Source of the DNA: Symmachiella dynata
GTDB taxonomy: Bacteria; Planctomycetota; Planctomycetia; Planctomycetales; Planctomycetaceae
Assembly (NCBI RefSeq): GCF_007747995.1
Contig: NZ_CP036276.1
Location: 5,446,001-5,510,000, forward strand
Length of the DNA: 64,000 nucleotides
Direction of reading: 5' to 3'
Both the position numbers and the translations under genes were made by a program. Every line of letters starts with the position of its first letter. Position 1 is the stretch's first letter. Below are positions 43,503-52,976 of this stretch, piece by piece. The notes under the pieces were generated by a model. It was not told the DNA's origin. It was given only the letters and a program-made list of their open reading frames with translations, and did not search any database.

Positions 43503-44750
43503 GTGACATTTGCGTTGTTTGGAATTGATAGCATCGGTGATATGTTCACCGATGCCTGGTGGAAATGGGCGATAGTAGCGCTGATTCACGCGGTGATCAT
43601 CGTTAACTTTTTCGCTGTTGCTCCGCTATTTTATATCTGGTTGGAACGAAAAGTCTCCGGTCGCATCCAAGACCGCCTGGGCCCAACCCGGGTGGGCGGG
43701 AAGTTCGGCTGGTTGCAGACGTTGGCCGACGGGATCAAGTTGATCCAAAAGGAAGACCTGTGCCCACAAGCTGCCGACGGCATGCTGTTCCGTGTGGCAC
43801 CTTATATTGTCTTCGTCGCCTCGTTCGCCGCATTCATCGCCCTGCCGTTTAGCAACGGCTGGATCGCCCAGAACCTCGACATCGGCCTGTTTTTCGTACT
43901 GGCGGTGATGTCGCTCGAAGTGATCGGCATCATTCTGGCCGGGTATGCGAGCGGTTCGAAGTGGGCCCTGTTTGGCGGAATGCGTGAAGCAGCCCAGATG
44001 GTCAGCTACGAAATTCCCATGGCAATCTGTGCGTTGATTCCGATTGTGGCAGTCGGGTCGCTGAACTTGGTTGAGATTGGGCAAATGCAATCGGGTTGGT
44101 TTCTTTCCGATTGGCTCATCTTCCGCAATCCGTTTACGTTCCTCGGGTTCTTTGTGTATTTCACCGTGGCTACGGCGAGTGTGAAACGGGCTCCCTTTGA
44201 CTTGGCAGAAGCTGAGAGCGAATTGGTTGCCGGTTTTCATACCGAATATAGCGGGATTCGCTGGTCGTATTTCTTCATGGCAGAATATGCGGGAATGTTT
44301 GCGGTCAGTGGAATCGCCGTCTTGCTGTTCTTGGGCGGCTGGTACACCGGGATCGCTCCTTTAGACAACACCTTGGTTTCGCTGCAATCCGCCGGTCCCT
44401 GGGGGCTGAGTAGTTACATTGTCAATCTGTTCTTTATGGTTGTGTTCATCACCAAGGGCAGCCTGCTCGTCTTTTTGCAGATTTGGATTCGCTGGACGTT
44501 TCCCCGTTTGCGGATCGACCAGGTGATGATGACTTGCCTGAAGTATCTGCTGCCGATGAGTTGCGCGTTGTTCCTGGGTGCGGTGCTGTGGCCATTGGCC
44601 ATGTATCAAATCAAAGGGGGCAATGAAGGCGACGGGCGGACACAGTTTTTCGGGGAAGCGATCGCGGACAAGGTGACGCAATTGGATTCCAGCGCCACGC
44701 AATCACAACCTGACACGCCGTTGCCGGCCGTTGAAGAGGAGGGGCGGTAA
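43503..44750 (+). CDS. nuoH: NADH-quinone oxidoreductase subunit H
   Basis: Membrane subunit of complex I that, with NuoA, J, K and the peripheral NuoB/D, forms the quinone chamber. About 415 aa from the GTG at 43503, chosen by its ribosome binding site; the open frame extends upstream to 43386. Hallmarks are PLFYIWLERKVSGRIQDRLGPTRVGGKFGWLQTLADGIKLIQKED, the FDLAEAESELVAGFHTEYSG loop (quinone-site Glu and Arg region) and FLQIWIRWTFPRLRIDQVM. Eight or nine membrane helices. A roughly 40-residue polar tail follows the last helix. Its stop overlaps the nuoJ start by one base. Confidence 0.95.
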   Translation: MTFALFGIDSIGDMFTDAWWKWAIVALIHAVIIVNFFAVAPLFYIWLERKVSGRIQDRLGPTRVGGKFGWLQTLADGIKLIQKEDLCPQAADGMLFRVAPYIVFVASFAAFIALPFSNGWIAQNLDIGLFFVLAVMSLEVIGIILAGYASGSKWALFGGMREAAQMVSYEIPMAICALIPIVAVGSLNLVEIGQMQSGWFLSDWLIFRNPFTFLGFFVYFTVATASVKRAPFDLAEAESELVAGFHTEYSGIRWSYFFMAEYAGMFAVSGIAVLLFLGGWYTGIAPLDNTLVSLQSAGPWGLSSYIVNLFFMVVFITKGSLLVFLQIWIRWTFPRLRIDQVMMTCLKYLLPMSCALFLGAVLWPLAMYQIKGGNEGDGRTQFFGEAIADKVTQLDSSATQSQPDTPLPAVEEEGR

Positions 44751-45370
44751 TGTTTCAGGAGTTCTTATTCTGGGTGTTTGGGATCGCAGTTTGCGGCGGC
44801 GCTTTAGGTGTCGTGCTGAGCCAAAACATCGTGCGAATGGCTTTTTGGCTGATTATTTCACTCGGCTCGACATCGGGGCTGTTTTTTCTGCTACAGGCCG
44901 ACTTTGTCGGAGCGGTGCAACTGATGGTCTATGTCGGCGGGACATTGGTCCTGTTAATTTTCGGGATCATGCTGACCGCCAGCGGACCTTATGTCACGAT
45001 GAAAACCTCACCGACCGAATGGGTGGTGGCGGCAATCGTCAGTTCGGCCCTGCTGGGATTGATCACGGTCTCTGCCTTTGGTGTGGATTGGCACGCGGTC
45101 GACGGGGTCGTCAGCGGACATTCAACGGAAAACCGTCCTGAAGGTTACACGACCGCTCAACAAGGCCGCACGATTCGACCGCTGGGTTTCGCGTTGCTGG
45201 GAGTCCGGCCCGACAAGGATCTGAATCAACCCGGCGAACCAACAGGCGTGGGGTATTTGCTGCCGTTTGAAATTGTTTCAGTGCATCTGTTGGTAGTGCT
45301 GGTCGGTGCGGCGTATTTGGCACGGGCCAAGCGACGAGTCGACCCTTTGGCAAAAACGACAGCGAGCTAA
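44750..45370 (+). CDS. nuoJ: NADH-quinone oxidoreductase subunit J
   Basis: A 206-aa membrane subunit of complex I. Conserved parts are VLSQNIVRMAFWLIISLGSTSGLFFLLQADFVGAVQLMVYVGGTLVLLIFGIML, whose third helix carries the Gly-rich pi-bulge region that links the quinone site to the pumps. A loop of about 60 residues (113-175) precedes the last helix. The start codon overlaps the nuoH stop (TAATG), so the two are translationally coupled. nuoI, usually between H and J, is missing. Confidence 0.95.
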   Translation: MFQEFLFWVFGIAVCGGALGVVLSQNIVRMAFWLIISLGSTSGLFFLLQADFVGAVQLMVYVGGTLVLLIFGIMLTASGPYVTMKTSPTEWVVAAIVSSALLGLITVSAFGVDWHAVDGVVSGHSTENRPEGYTTAQQGRTIRPLGFALLGVRPDKDLNQPGEPTGVGYLLPFEIVSVHLLVVLVGAAYLARAKRRVDPLAKTTAS

Positions 45371-45414
45371 ATTAAACGCCGCTTGTTCTGCGGTGAAACA
45401 ACGGAAGTGAACGT

Positions 45415-45723
45415 ATGGGAAGCGAACTCAATTTTTGCATTTTCATCTCAGCCGTGCTGTTCGTGGCGGGTGTGGTCTGCATGGCCACAAAACGCAACGC
45501 GATCGGCGTGTTGATGGGAGTGGAGTTGGTACTCAATGCCGCGAATTTGAATTTTGTGGCGTTCGCAAACTATACGGCATTGGGATTAGACGGACAGGTG
45601 ATTGCTCTGTTCGTGATTGTGTTGGCAGCTGCCGAGGCGGCGGTGGCCTTGGCGATCGCATTGAATTTTTACAACAACCAGCTGACGATCGACGTCGACC
45701 GCGCCAACGACTTGCAAGGTTGA
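45415..45723 (+). CDS. nuoK: NADH-quinone oxidoreductase subunit K
   Basis: A 102-aa, three-helix MrpC-like subunit of complex I. The family motif GVLMGVELVLNAANLNFVAF carries the essential helix-2 Glu, and IVLAAAEAAVALAIALNFY carries the second conserved Glu in helix 3. Length and order are exactly as in other operons. Confidence 0.96.
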   Translation: MGSELNFCIFISAVLFVAGVVCMATKRNAIGVLMGVELVLNAANLNFVAFANYTALGLDGQVIALFVIVLAAAEAAVALAIALNFYNNQLTIDVDRANDLQG

Positions 45724-45806
45724 TGTTGCCGGCCACGCGTACTGGAAATTGTCTCACGGAAATTTTGCCGGCTGAACCCGGGCATCGATAGTAGACCGAG
45801 AGTGGT

Positions 45807-48221
45807 ATGGATCCGGAAATCTATAAACAAACGGGCGATTGGCTCAAATGCTTGCTGACAATCGCTTGGCTGCTGCCGTTGGCCGGTTTCGTTGCCGAAA
45901 TCTTTGCCGGATACTGGAGCACGCGGCTGAAAAAGACCGCTGCCTATCTGGCCGTCGGTTGTATCGGTACAGGATTTGTCTGTAGCCTCCTCGCCTCAAT
46001 CATTTGGTTGAACGCCACGAATTGGCATCCGCTCAAGCCACACCACGCAGCCCACGACGAAGTCGCCCATGGTGACGGTGAAAATGCTGCCGGTGAGCAC
46101 CACGAGTCGGGTCATGCTGAGGAAAAACATGCCGCTGCCGACCACGACCATCCCGTCGCCACAGATGAGAAAGACGCGGAAGCTGAGCACGACAGACCGA
46201 CGGCTGTCTCAGGTACGTATTATCAGATTGCCCATTTCGGCAAATTGAAACTCGACATCGGTTACTACATCGACAGCTTAACACTGGTGATGTTCACGAT
46301 GGTTACGTTGATTGCGACCTGCATTCACGTGTTTGCCATCGGCTATATGAGTGACGAACTGACCGAGGATTACGAAGATCACTTCGTACATGTCGGCCAA
46401 GGGCATTTGCATCGGCCGGGGCGGTTCTATCGTTTCTTCGCATTTCTGTCACTGTTCTGCTTTTCCATGCTGGGACTGGTCATCGCGGGCAATGTGTTCA
46501 TGGTGTTCGTGTTCTGGGAATTGGTCGGTATCTGCAGTTACCTGTTGATCGGGTTTTATGTCGAACGCAAATCAGCCTCGACGGCGGCGAATAAAGCATT
46601 CATCGTCAACCGTGTGGGTGACTTCGGGTTTTTGATCGGACTGATGATCCTGTGGACGTCCTTCGGCACCTTCACCTTCACGCAACCGGACGAAGCGCTG
46701 GCCAAGACGGATCCCGGCCTGTTCCAAATGCTGCGTGACGATCAAGGTCAGATCACGACGCAAATGGCGCCGGACGAATCGAAGTTGGTCGTGCTGCACG
46801 GAGCGGGGGGTGAAGAGTCGACGATCCCTTATTACCTCATGGTCGCAGCTGGAATCGGGATTTTTTGCGGGTGTGTGGGCAAGAGTGCTCAATTCCCGCT
46901 ACAGACCTGGTTACCCGATGCCATGGAAGGACCGACACCTGTTTCAGCACTGGTGCACTCGGCGACGATGGTGGCTGCCGGCGTGTATCTCGTCGGACGT
47001 TTCTACCCGATGTTCATGCCGGAAGTTCTGCTCACCATCGCCTATATCGGTGGGATTACGCTGTTCATGGCGGCCACGATTGCCATTGTGGCAACCGACA
47101 TTAAGCGGGTCCTGGCTTATTCCACGATCAGCCAGTTGGGCTACATGATGCTTGGCTTGGGTGTGGGCGGTTGGGCAGCGGGACTGTTGCACTTGATCAC
47201 ACACGCGTTTTTCAAATCGTTAATGTTCCTCTGCTCGGGCAGCGTGATTCACGGCTGCCATCACGAACAAGAAATGCCCAAAATGGGCGGGCTTCGCAAG
47301 AAGATGCCGATCACAGCTTATACGATGCTGATCGGTGTGATTGCGATTACCGGTTTAGCGATTCCCGGCGTCTTGGCCTTCTCCGGTTATCACTCCAAAG
47401 ACGCCATCTTGGCGACATCACTGGCGTACGCACGACTGAATGGTTCGCATCCGCTGTTGTTCTTCTTACCGCTGGCCGGTGCGGGGATCACGGCGTTCTA
47501 TATGTTCCGTCTCTGGTTCTACACCTTTGCCGGTCAACCGCGGGACGAGCATGTTCACGATCATGCCCACGAATCACCTTGGGTGATGACCGCTCCGTTG
47601 TTGATCTTGTCGGTGTTTGCCGCATTCGTAGCCGTCGGCGGCGAAGAAGGTCCGCTGTGGAGCATGTTGGTGCACAGCGAACCGGTTGGTGTTGCGAATG
47701 GTACCGAAGCGATTCCGCCGGGGAACATCAACTTGCCTAGCCATGCCCACGTGGGTGAGGTGCACGCCGAAGCGGGACGCTATGCGTTGTCGATTGCGGT
47801 GATGGGTGGAGTCTTAGCGTATCTCTTTTACGGCATCCGTGTGTTGAACCCGAGTGACGTCAAACGGCAATTGTCGGGCGTGCATGAATTCTTGGTGGAA
47901 AAATGGCGGTTCGACGAACTGTATGATGTCATGTTCGTCCGGCCGGTGCATATAGTATCGAGTTGGATCTCCGCTTTTGATCGCGTGGTCATTGACGGTT
48001 TTCTGCACGGTACCGCTAAAGTGACCATGGACGTTTCTGAAATCGACCGCCGGTTTGATGAAACGGTGATCGACGGGATCGTCAACTGGGTCGGCCAAAA
48101 GACGTTTGCCATCGGCCGTTCGCTGAGCGTGGTACAGACCGGGCAGTTGCGGCAATATGTGGTATTTATCGCCGGCGGATTGTTCGGCGTGTTGATGCTT
48201 GTCTACTTGCTCTCGTTCTAA
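45807..48221 (+). CDS. nuoL: NADH-quinone oxidoreductase subunit L with His-rich extracytoplasmic loops
   Basis: The distal proton-pumping, antiporter-like subunit, 804 aa against about 610 in E. coli. The core is standard: FWELVGICSYLLIGFY, NRVGDFGFLIGLMILW, FPLQTWLPDAMEGPTPVSALVHSATMVAAGVYL, DIKRVLAYSTISQLGYMMLGLG and HAFFKSLMFLCSGSVIH, plus the long lateral helix region at the C-terminus. Extra length comes partly from a His/Asp/Glu-rich insertion at residues 74-130 with 12 His, between the second helix and the conserved IDSLTLVMF segment, on the predicted outer face. Further His clusters occur near 192-205 and 570-585. Confidence 0.95.
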   Translation: MDPEIYKQTGDWLKCLLTIAWLLPLAGFVAEIFAGYWSTRLKKTAAYLAVGCIGTGFVCSLLASIIWLNATNWHPLKPHHAAHDEVAHGDGENAAGEHHESGHAEEKHAAADHDHPVATDEKDAEAEHDRPTAVSGTYYQIAHFGKLKLDIGYYIDSLTLVMFTMVTLIATCIHVFAIGYMSDELTEDYEDHFVHVGQGHLHRPGRFYRFFAFLSLFCFSMLGLVIAGNVFMVFVFWELVGICSYLLIGFYVERKSASTAANKAFIVNRVGDFGFLIGLMILWTSFGTFTFTQPDEALAKTDPGLFQMLRDDQGQITTQMAPDESKLVVLHGAGGEESTIPYYLMVAAGIGIFCGCVGKSAQFPLQTWLPDAMEGPTPVSALVHSATMVAAGVYLVGRFYPMFMPEVLLTIAYIGGITLFMAATIAIVATDIKRVLAYSTISQLGYMMLGLGVGGWAAGLLHLITHAFFKSLMFLCSGSVIHGCHHEQEMPKMGGLRKKMPITAYTMLIGVIAITGLAIPGVLAFSGYHSKDAILATSLAYARLNGSHPLLFFLPLAGAGITAFYMFRLWFYTFAGQPRDEHVHDHAHESPWVMTAPLLILSVFAAFVAVGGEEGPLWSMLVHSEPVGVANGTEAIPPGNINLPSHAHVGEVHAEAGRYALSIAVMGGVLAYLFYGIRVLNPSDVKRQLSGVHEFLVEKWRFDELYDVMFVRPVHIVSSWISAFDRVVIDGFLHGTAKVTMDVSEIDRRFDETVIDGIVNWVGQKTFAIGRSLSVVQTGQLRQYVVFIAGGLFGVLMLVYLLSF

Positions 48222-48294
48222 CACGAACGGTATTGGGCATTTTTCAAATACAGAGTGTGACAACCTCTCTTCGACAGTTGAGTTCATTGAAACA

Positions 48295-49884
48295 ATGAGT
48301 GATCCAATATACCTGCTGAGCGCAATCATTTTCCTACCAGCATTGGGCGCAATCTTTTTGAGTTTCTTTTCCAAGGAAGCCGAAGAGGGCATGCGGGTGT
48401 ACACGTTGATTGTGACGGTCGTCACATTCGTGCTCACGTTGTTTTTACTCAGAGACTTTGATCCAGCCGTTGGCGAAATGCAGATGCAGGTTAACAGGAC
48501 CTGGATTGGCGCGTGGAATATCAATTATCAATTGGGAATCGACGGCATCAGTATGCCGTTGGTCCTGTTGACCAGCTTTATCTCCGTGCTGGCGATGTTG
48601 GCCTCCTGGAGCATCAAAAAGCAGGTTAAAGGCTATTTGATTCTGTTCCTGCTGTTGGAAACAGGCATGTTGGGCGTGTTTATGGCGCTCGACTTCTTCC
48701 TGTTCTATGTCTTCTGGGAAGTCATGTTGCTGCCGATGTACTTCTTGATCGGTGTGTGGGGCGGGCCGCGGCGAGAGTATGCGGCAATCAAGTTTTTCCT
48801 CTACACACTCTTCGGCGGCGTGTTGATGTTCATCGCCATGTTGATGTTCTACTTTGGCAGTGCGGCCGGGGGAGACGCATCGACTTTCGACATCTTGCGT
48901 CTGCAGGAAATTGGCCAAGGCAAAATCGCCGGAATTGAATTCGACGGGACCATGCAGTTGATTGCGTTCTGGTTGCTGTTTGTCGGCTTTGCGATCAAAG
49001 TTCCCACCATTCCCTTCCACACCTGGTTGCCCGACGCGCACGTCGAAGCTCCGACGCCGATCAGTATGATCTTGGCCGGTGTGCTTTTGAAAATGGGTGG
49101 CTACGGCATCTTGCGGATCGCCTTTCCGATTTGCCCCGAAGGGGCGCAGGTCGCCGCTTATGCGCTGGTATTAATTGGTGCGGGTAGCATCATCTACGGG
49201 GCATTTGCTGCGATGGCCCAAACCGACTTCAAACGACTCGTGGCTTACAGTTCGGTCAGCCACATGGGATATGTGATCCTGGGAATCGCGGTGTGGAAAA
49301 TCACCGACGGAACCACGATCGGCAAGGATTATTGGAACATGGGCATCAACGGTGCGATGTTCCAAATGATCGGCCACGGTGTTTCCTCCGCCGGTATGTT
49401 CTTTATGGTGGGTGTGATTTACGATCGCGTGCACCACAGGGATCTGAACAAATTCGGCGGACTGATGGCCTTGATGCCGCTGTACGGTGGACTAGCTGCG
49501 GGAATTTTCTTCGCTGGTTTGGGACTTCCCGGACTGTGCGGGTTTCCGGGAGAAGTCTTCACCGTGTTGAGCGCCTGGAATTTCAGCCCCTTGATTGCAA
49601 TCATCGCTGCCGCGGGGGTGATCCTGACGGCCGGCTACATTCTGTGGGCTATTCAACGCGTTTACCTCGGCCCGGAATATAAAGGTCCGCATGCCGAAGA
49701 AATTACGCCCATGAACGGGCGCGAGATTTCGGTGGCTGTGACGTTGTTAGTGTTCGCCATTGTGTTGGGTGTCTATCCTGAGTCGATTTTCGGTCTCATG
49801 CGGTCCTCGACAACGTTGTTGGTCGACAACCTGTCTGCCACCGCGCAATCATCTGTGGAAGCTGTCACTCAATTGATCAAATAA
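48295..49884 (+). CDS. nuoM: NADH-quinone oxidoreductase subunit M
   Basis: Antiporter-like proton-pumping subunit of complex I, about 529 aa from the ATG at 48295 (the frame is open back to 48199, inside nuoL, but MSDPIYLLSAIIFLPALGAIFL is the natural N-terminus). Motifs are GIDGISMPLVLLT, VFWEVMLLPMYFLIGVWGG, TIPFHTWLPDAHVEAPTPISMILAGVLLKMGGYG and DFKRLVAYSSVSHMGYVILG, carrying the Lys/Glu pair and the central Lys of the half-channels. Fourteen helices expected. Confidence 0.96.
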   Translation: MSDPIYLLSAIIFLPALGAIFLSFFSKEAEEGMRVYTLIVTVVTFVLTLFLLRDFDPAVGEMQMQVNRTWIGAWNINYQLGIDGISMPLVLLTSFISVLAMLASWSIKKQVKGYLILFLLLETGMLGVFMALDFFLFYVFWEVMLLPMYFLIGVWGGPRREYAAIKFFLYTLFGGVLMFIAMLMFYFGSAAGGDASTFDILRLQEIGQGKIAGIEFDGTMQLIAFWLLFVGFAIKVPTIPFHTWLPDAHVEAPTPISMILAGVLLKMGGYGILRIAFPICPEGAQVAAYALVLIGAGSIIYGAFAAMAQTDFKRLVAYSSVSHMGYVILGIAVWKITDGTTIGKDYWNMGINGAMFQMIGHGVSSAGMFFMVGVIYDRVHHRDLNKFGGLMALMPLYGGLAAGIFFAGLGLPGLCGFPGEVFTVLSAWNFSPLIAIIAAAGVILTAGYILWAIQRVYLGPEYKGPHAEEITPMNGREISVAVTLLVFAIVLGVYPESIFGLMRSSTTLLVDNLSATAQSSVEAVTQLIK

Positions 49885-49940
49885 CGTCTGATCGCATGTC
49901 ACTCTGCCGACAGCCACCGATCGACTTGAGTTTGTGATTC

Positions 49941-51596
49941 ATGAATATCAAAATCGAAAATCTAGTTAACCACATTTACACCGACACGGGGAATTCGCTG
50001 TGGGCGTTTTCTCCCGAGTTGGCGGTCTGTGCCACCATCTTGCTGCTGTTGTTCGCCCGACTGTTCAACGTGGACCGTAAGGGGGGGATCGTCTCTCCGG
50101 CCGGGTTGACGATGATTGGTATCGTCACCGCCATTTTCCTTTCGGTCGTGACCCAATCGCAGTTAATGAGCAACGCGGACGGCGTTTACTCTCAAGAATT
50201 GTTCACGGGATTGCTGGTCTTCGATCCTTTCACCGGATTCTTTCGGCTGCTGCTACTGGCCGCGGTGTTCATCGTTGTCTGGCTGACGCTGCTCAGCGGT
50301 ATTCCTGATCGCGAAGATGGGCCTGACTTTTACATCCTGCTCATGGGTGCGACCTTGGGCATGATGATGATGGCCTCAGCGAATCACATGCTGATGCTCT
50401 TCTTGGCGATCGAAACCACCAGTGTGCCCAGTTACGTCATGGTCGGATTCCTCAAAGGCCGCAAGACGGCTAGTGAAGCGGCTCTGAAATACGTCGTTTA
50501 CGGTGGTGGTGCGGCTGGAGTAATGCTCTATGGAATCAGTCTGCTGTCGGGAATGCTGGGGACGGCATATTTTCCAGATATGGCAATGCAGATGGCGAAA
50601 ATCGCAGCCGATCCCAACCTGATGACCGGCGCCGCGATCACCACTTTGACCTTAGCCGTTGTAATGATCCTGATTGGTTTGGCATTCAAACTGTCGATCT
50701 TCCCCTTCCACTTCTGGTGCCCGGACGCGTTTGAAGGGGCCTCGGCGGAAGTTGCTGGCTTTCTTTCCGTAGCATCCAAGGCAGCGGCATTCGCTTTGTT
50801 AGTACGATTCTGTTTGGCCTTGGTGGGAGGATCGTCCGCTGATGATCCTGAGGCACTTCAACAGTTCAATATGCAGATCGGCGTCGCTCTGGGATTCGTG
50901 GCGGCCATCACAGCTACGTTTGGAAACCTCTCCGCCTATAGTCAAACCAACATGAAACGGTTGCTGGCGTATTCCACAATCGCGCATGCCGGCTATATGC
51001 TGATGGCCGTTTCGGCGATGATGGTTTTCCTAAATGCCCCCGGTGATGCATCGACTGCCAACGCCAATGCGAGTCTCGCCATTGAAGGACTGCTGTACTA
51101 TCTGGTTGTGTATGTGTTAATGAATCTGGGGGCGTTTGGAATTGTGGCCCTGATCCGCAATGAGATCTACAGCGAAGAGATCGCCGATTATGCCGGCATG
51201 TCAAAAACCTCACCGATGTTGGCTGTGGGCATGTTGATCTGCCTGTTCAGCTTGGTCGGCATTCCGCCCACGGGTGGGTTCATTGGCAAGTTTGTCATTT
51301 TTGCCGCTCTGTTCGATGCCGCTCAGTATCAGCCGATCATGTATGCCGTGTTCTTATTGGGCGTGCTCAACACCGTGTTCAGCCTGTTCTACTATCTGAA
51401 TGTCCTGAGAGTGATGTGGATTGTGCCCGCACAGGACTCCGTACGGATTGCCGAAGTGCCGTTGGTTTCCAAGCGGGGCGCATACGTGGCTTTTCTGGCT
51501 GTTTGCGTGATGGTCGCCGGGACAATCTTTATTGCTCCGGTTTATGAAGCTGCTGAACACGTTTCCGTGATGTTATTTTCGGGCATCGTCCCTTAA
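49941..51596 (+). CDS. nuoN: NADH-quinone oxidoreductase subunit N
   Basis: The third antiporter-like subunit of complex I, 551 aa. Hallmarks are FLAIETTSVPSYVMVGFLKGRKTASEAALKYVVYGGGAAGVMLYG, FKLSIFPFHFWCPDAFEGASAEVAGFLSVASKAAAF, QTNMKRLLAYSTIAHAGYMLM and GIPPTGGFIGKFVIF. It closes the nuo cluster; the next gene is 57 bp downstream and unrelated. No clear terminator was found in between. Confidence 0.96.
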   Translation: MNIKIENLVNHIYTDTGNSLWAFSPELAVCATILLLLFARLFNVDRKGGIVSPAGLTMIGIVTAIFLSVVTQSQLMSNADGVYSQELFTGLLVFDPFTGFFRLLLLAAVFIVVWLTLLSGIPDREDGPDFYILLMGATLGMMMMASANHMLMLFLAIETTSVPSYVMVGFLKGRKTASEAALKYVVYGGGAAGVMLYGISLLSGMLGTAYFPDMAMQMAKIAADPNLMTGAAITTLTLAVVMILIGLAFKLSIFPFHFWCPDAFEGASAEVAGFLSVASKAAAFALLVRFCLALVGGSSADDPEALQQFNMQIGVALGFVAAITATFGNLSAYSQTNMKRLLAYSTIAHAGYMLMAVSAMMVFLNAPGDASTANANASLAIEGLLYYLVVYVLMNLGAFGIVALIRNEIYSEEIADYAGMSKTSPMLAVGMLICLFSLVGIPPTGGFIGKFVIFAALFDAAQYQPIMYAVFLLGVLNTVFSLFYYLNVLRVMWIVPAQDSVRIAEVPLVSKRGAYVAFLAVCVMVAGTIFIAPVYEAAEHVSVMLFSGIVP

Positions 51597-51653
51597 TTTT
51601 GTCCCTCGAATGACGGTGTCTTTGCATAACCGATTCTGAAGCCATCTCCCCCC

Positions 51654-52094
51654 ATGCCCGAACTACAAAACGCCTGCTTAAACGAAGTCCTGATCCGCAT
51701 TCTCCGCGGTCTGTTGCAGTACGCCGGAGAGTGTTGGCCTTGGAGCAGCGCCGAGCACGGGGAAGAATACCCCACGATCGCTCGATTGGTCGCTGAGCAG
51801 CAAGAGCAAGTCCAAGAGTTGGCGGACCTGATCACCGAGCGGGGGGCATTGGTGGATTTTGGAACCTACCCCACCGAATTCACCGACTTAAACTATGTGA
51901 GCCTAGACTACCTTCTCGATGCACTGGTCCAAGAACAGGTGCAATTGCTCGCCGATGTCCGGCAGGCAATGACCGATTGCGCAGGGGATCCGGAAGGGCT
52001 GGAACGGCTTGAGCAAATTGCGAAGCAGGCTCAACAACATCTGGACACGTTGTCGGAACTCGCAGCTGCGCGGACCGCGGATAGTTCCACGTAA
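51654..52094 (+). CDS. hypothetical helical protein, coupled to tatD
   Basis: A 146-aa, almost all-helical acidic protein (NACLNEVLIRILRGLLQYAGECWPW, ARLVAEQQEQVQELADLITE, LDALVQEQVQLLADVRQAM). The heptad-like pattern and length suggest a four-helix bundle; regularly placed Glu and Asp are reminiscent of ferritin-like proteins, but I see no clear ExxH metal motif. No signal peptide. Its stop overlaps the tatD start (TAATG), so the two are co-translated. Function unknown. Confidence 0.7.
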   Translation: MPELQNACLNEVLIRILRGLLQYAGECWPWSSAEHGEEYPTIARLVAEQQEQVQELADLITERGALVDFGTYPTEFTDLNYVSLDYLLDALVQEQVQLLADVRQAMTDCAGDPEGLERLEQIAKQAQQHLDTLSELAAARTADSST

Positions 52095-52879
52095 TGCCCA
52101 TGTCGCTCATCGACACGCACGCCCATCTGGACGAAGAGGCCTTTGAGCCGGATCGCGACGAAATCGTGACCCGCGCGACCGAAGCGGGTTTGCAGGCAAT
52201 TCTCACCATCGGCCTGACCCTTTCTACCAGCCGCGCTGCTGTTGAATTGGCCGAAAAATACCCCAACGTCTATGCCGTGGTCGGCATTCAGCCCAATTAT
52301 GTGCACGAAGTCGCACCGGGAGACTGGGAGGCGATTCAAGCATTGGCCGACCACCCCCGCGTGGTCGGGATCGGCGAAACCGGTTTGGACCGCTATTGGG
52401 ACTATGCTCCACTCGACCTGCAAGTCGAACATTTTCAACAACACATGGCATTCGCTCGCCAAAAGAACCTGCCGTTCATCGTCCATTGCCGCGATGCGGC
52501 CGCCGAGGTCTTGGAACAGCTCAAAATCGCTGCCGCTGAGGGACCGTTGGTCGGGGTGATGCATTCGTTTTGTGATGACCTGGAGACCGCGCGAGCTTGC
52601 CTGGACATGGGGATGCATATCTCGTTTTCAGGGATGGTGACTTTTAAGAAAGCCGCCAACCTGCGAGACTTGGCTAAAGAAATTCCCCTCGACCGCATTC
52701 TGGTTGAAACCGATGCCCCGTATTTGGCCCCCACACCACGACGGGGCAAACGTAACGAACCAAGCTATGTCCGCTACACAGCCGCCTGTCTGGCGGAGGT
52801 GCACGGCATGACGCCCGAAGCATTCGGCGAACTCACCACCCGCAACGCGTGTCAACTCTTCGGGCTGGAGCTTGGTTAG
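52094..52879 (+). CDS. tatD: TatD-family metal-dependent deoxyribonuclease
   Basis: A 261-aa TIM-barrel hydrolase of the TatD family, implicated in 3'-5' DNA repair exonuclease activity. Metal ligands can be seen: DTHAHLDEEAF (HxH), the Glu in VGIGETGLDRYW, FIVHCRDAAAEV (His), GVMHSFCDD (His) and VETDAPYLAPTPRRGKRNEP (Asp). The length is typical. A second Met lies two codons later (MPMSLIDTH). It overlaps the upstream gene by one base. Confidence 0.93.
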   Translation: MPMSLIDTHAHLDEEAFEPDRDEIVTRATEAGLQAILTIGLTLSTSRAAVELAEKYPNVYAVVGIQPNYVHEVAPGDWEAIQALADHPRVVGIGETGLDRYWDYAPLDLQVEHFQQHMAFARQKNLPFIVHCRDAAAEVLEQLKIAAAEGPLVGVMHSFCDDLETARACLDMGMHISFSGMVTFKKAANLRDLAKEIPLDRILVETDAPYLAPTPRRGKRNEPSYVRYTAACLAEVHGMTPEAFGELTTRNACQLFGLELG

Positions 52880-52903
52880 TGGTCGGTGGTCACAAAAAAC
52901 TGT

Positions 52904-52976
52904 AGGTCAGGCTCCTGCCTGACATCCTGCGCATTTGATCATCGAACGGCGATTTCGTCAGGCAGGAGCCTGACCT
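52904..52976. repeat. AGGTCAGGCTCCTGCCTGAC double hairpin
   Basis: Perfect 20-bp inverted arms at 52904-52923 and 52957-52976, each an internal palindrome around TCAGGC / GCCTGA. The sequence is a cousin of the 37827-37902 element. It begins 24 bp after the tatD stop and may also act as a transcription barrier. Confidence 0.9.
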
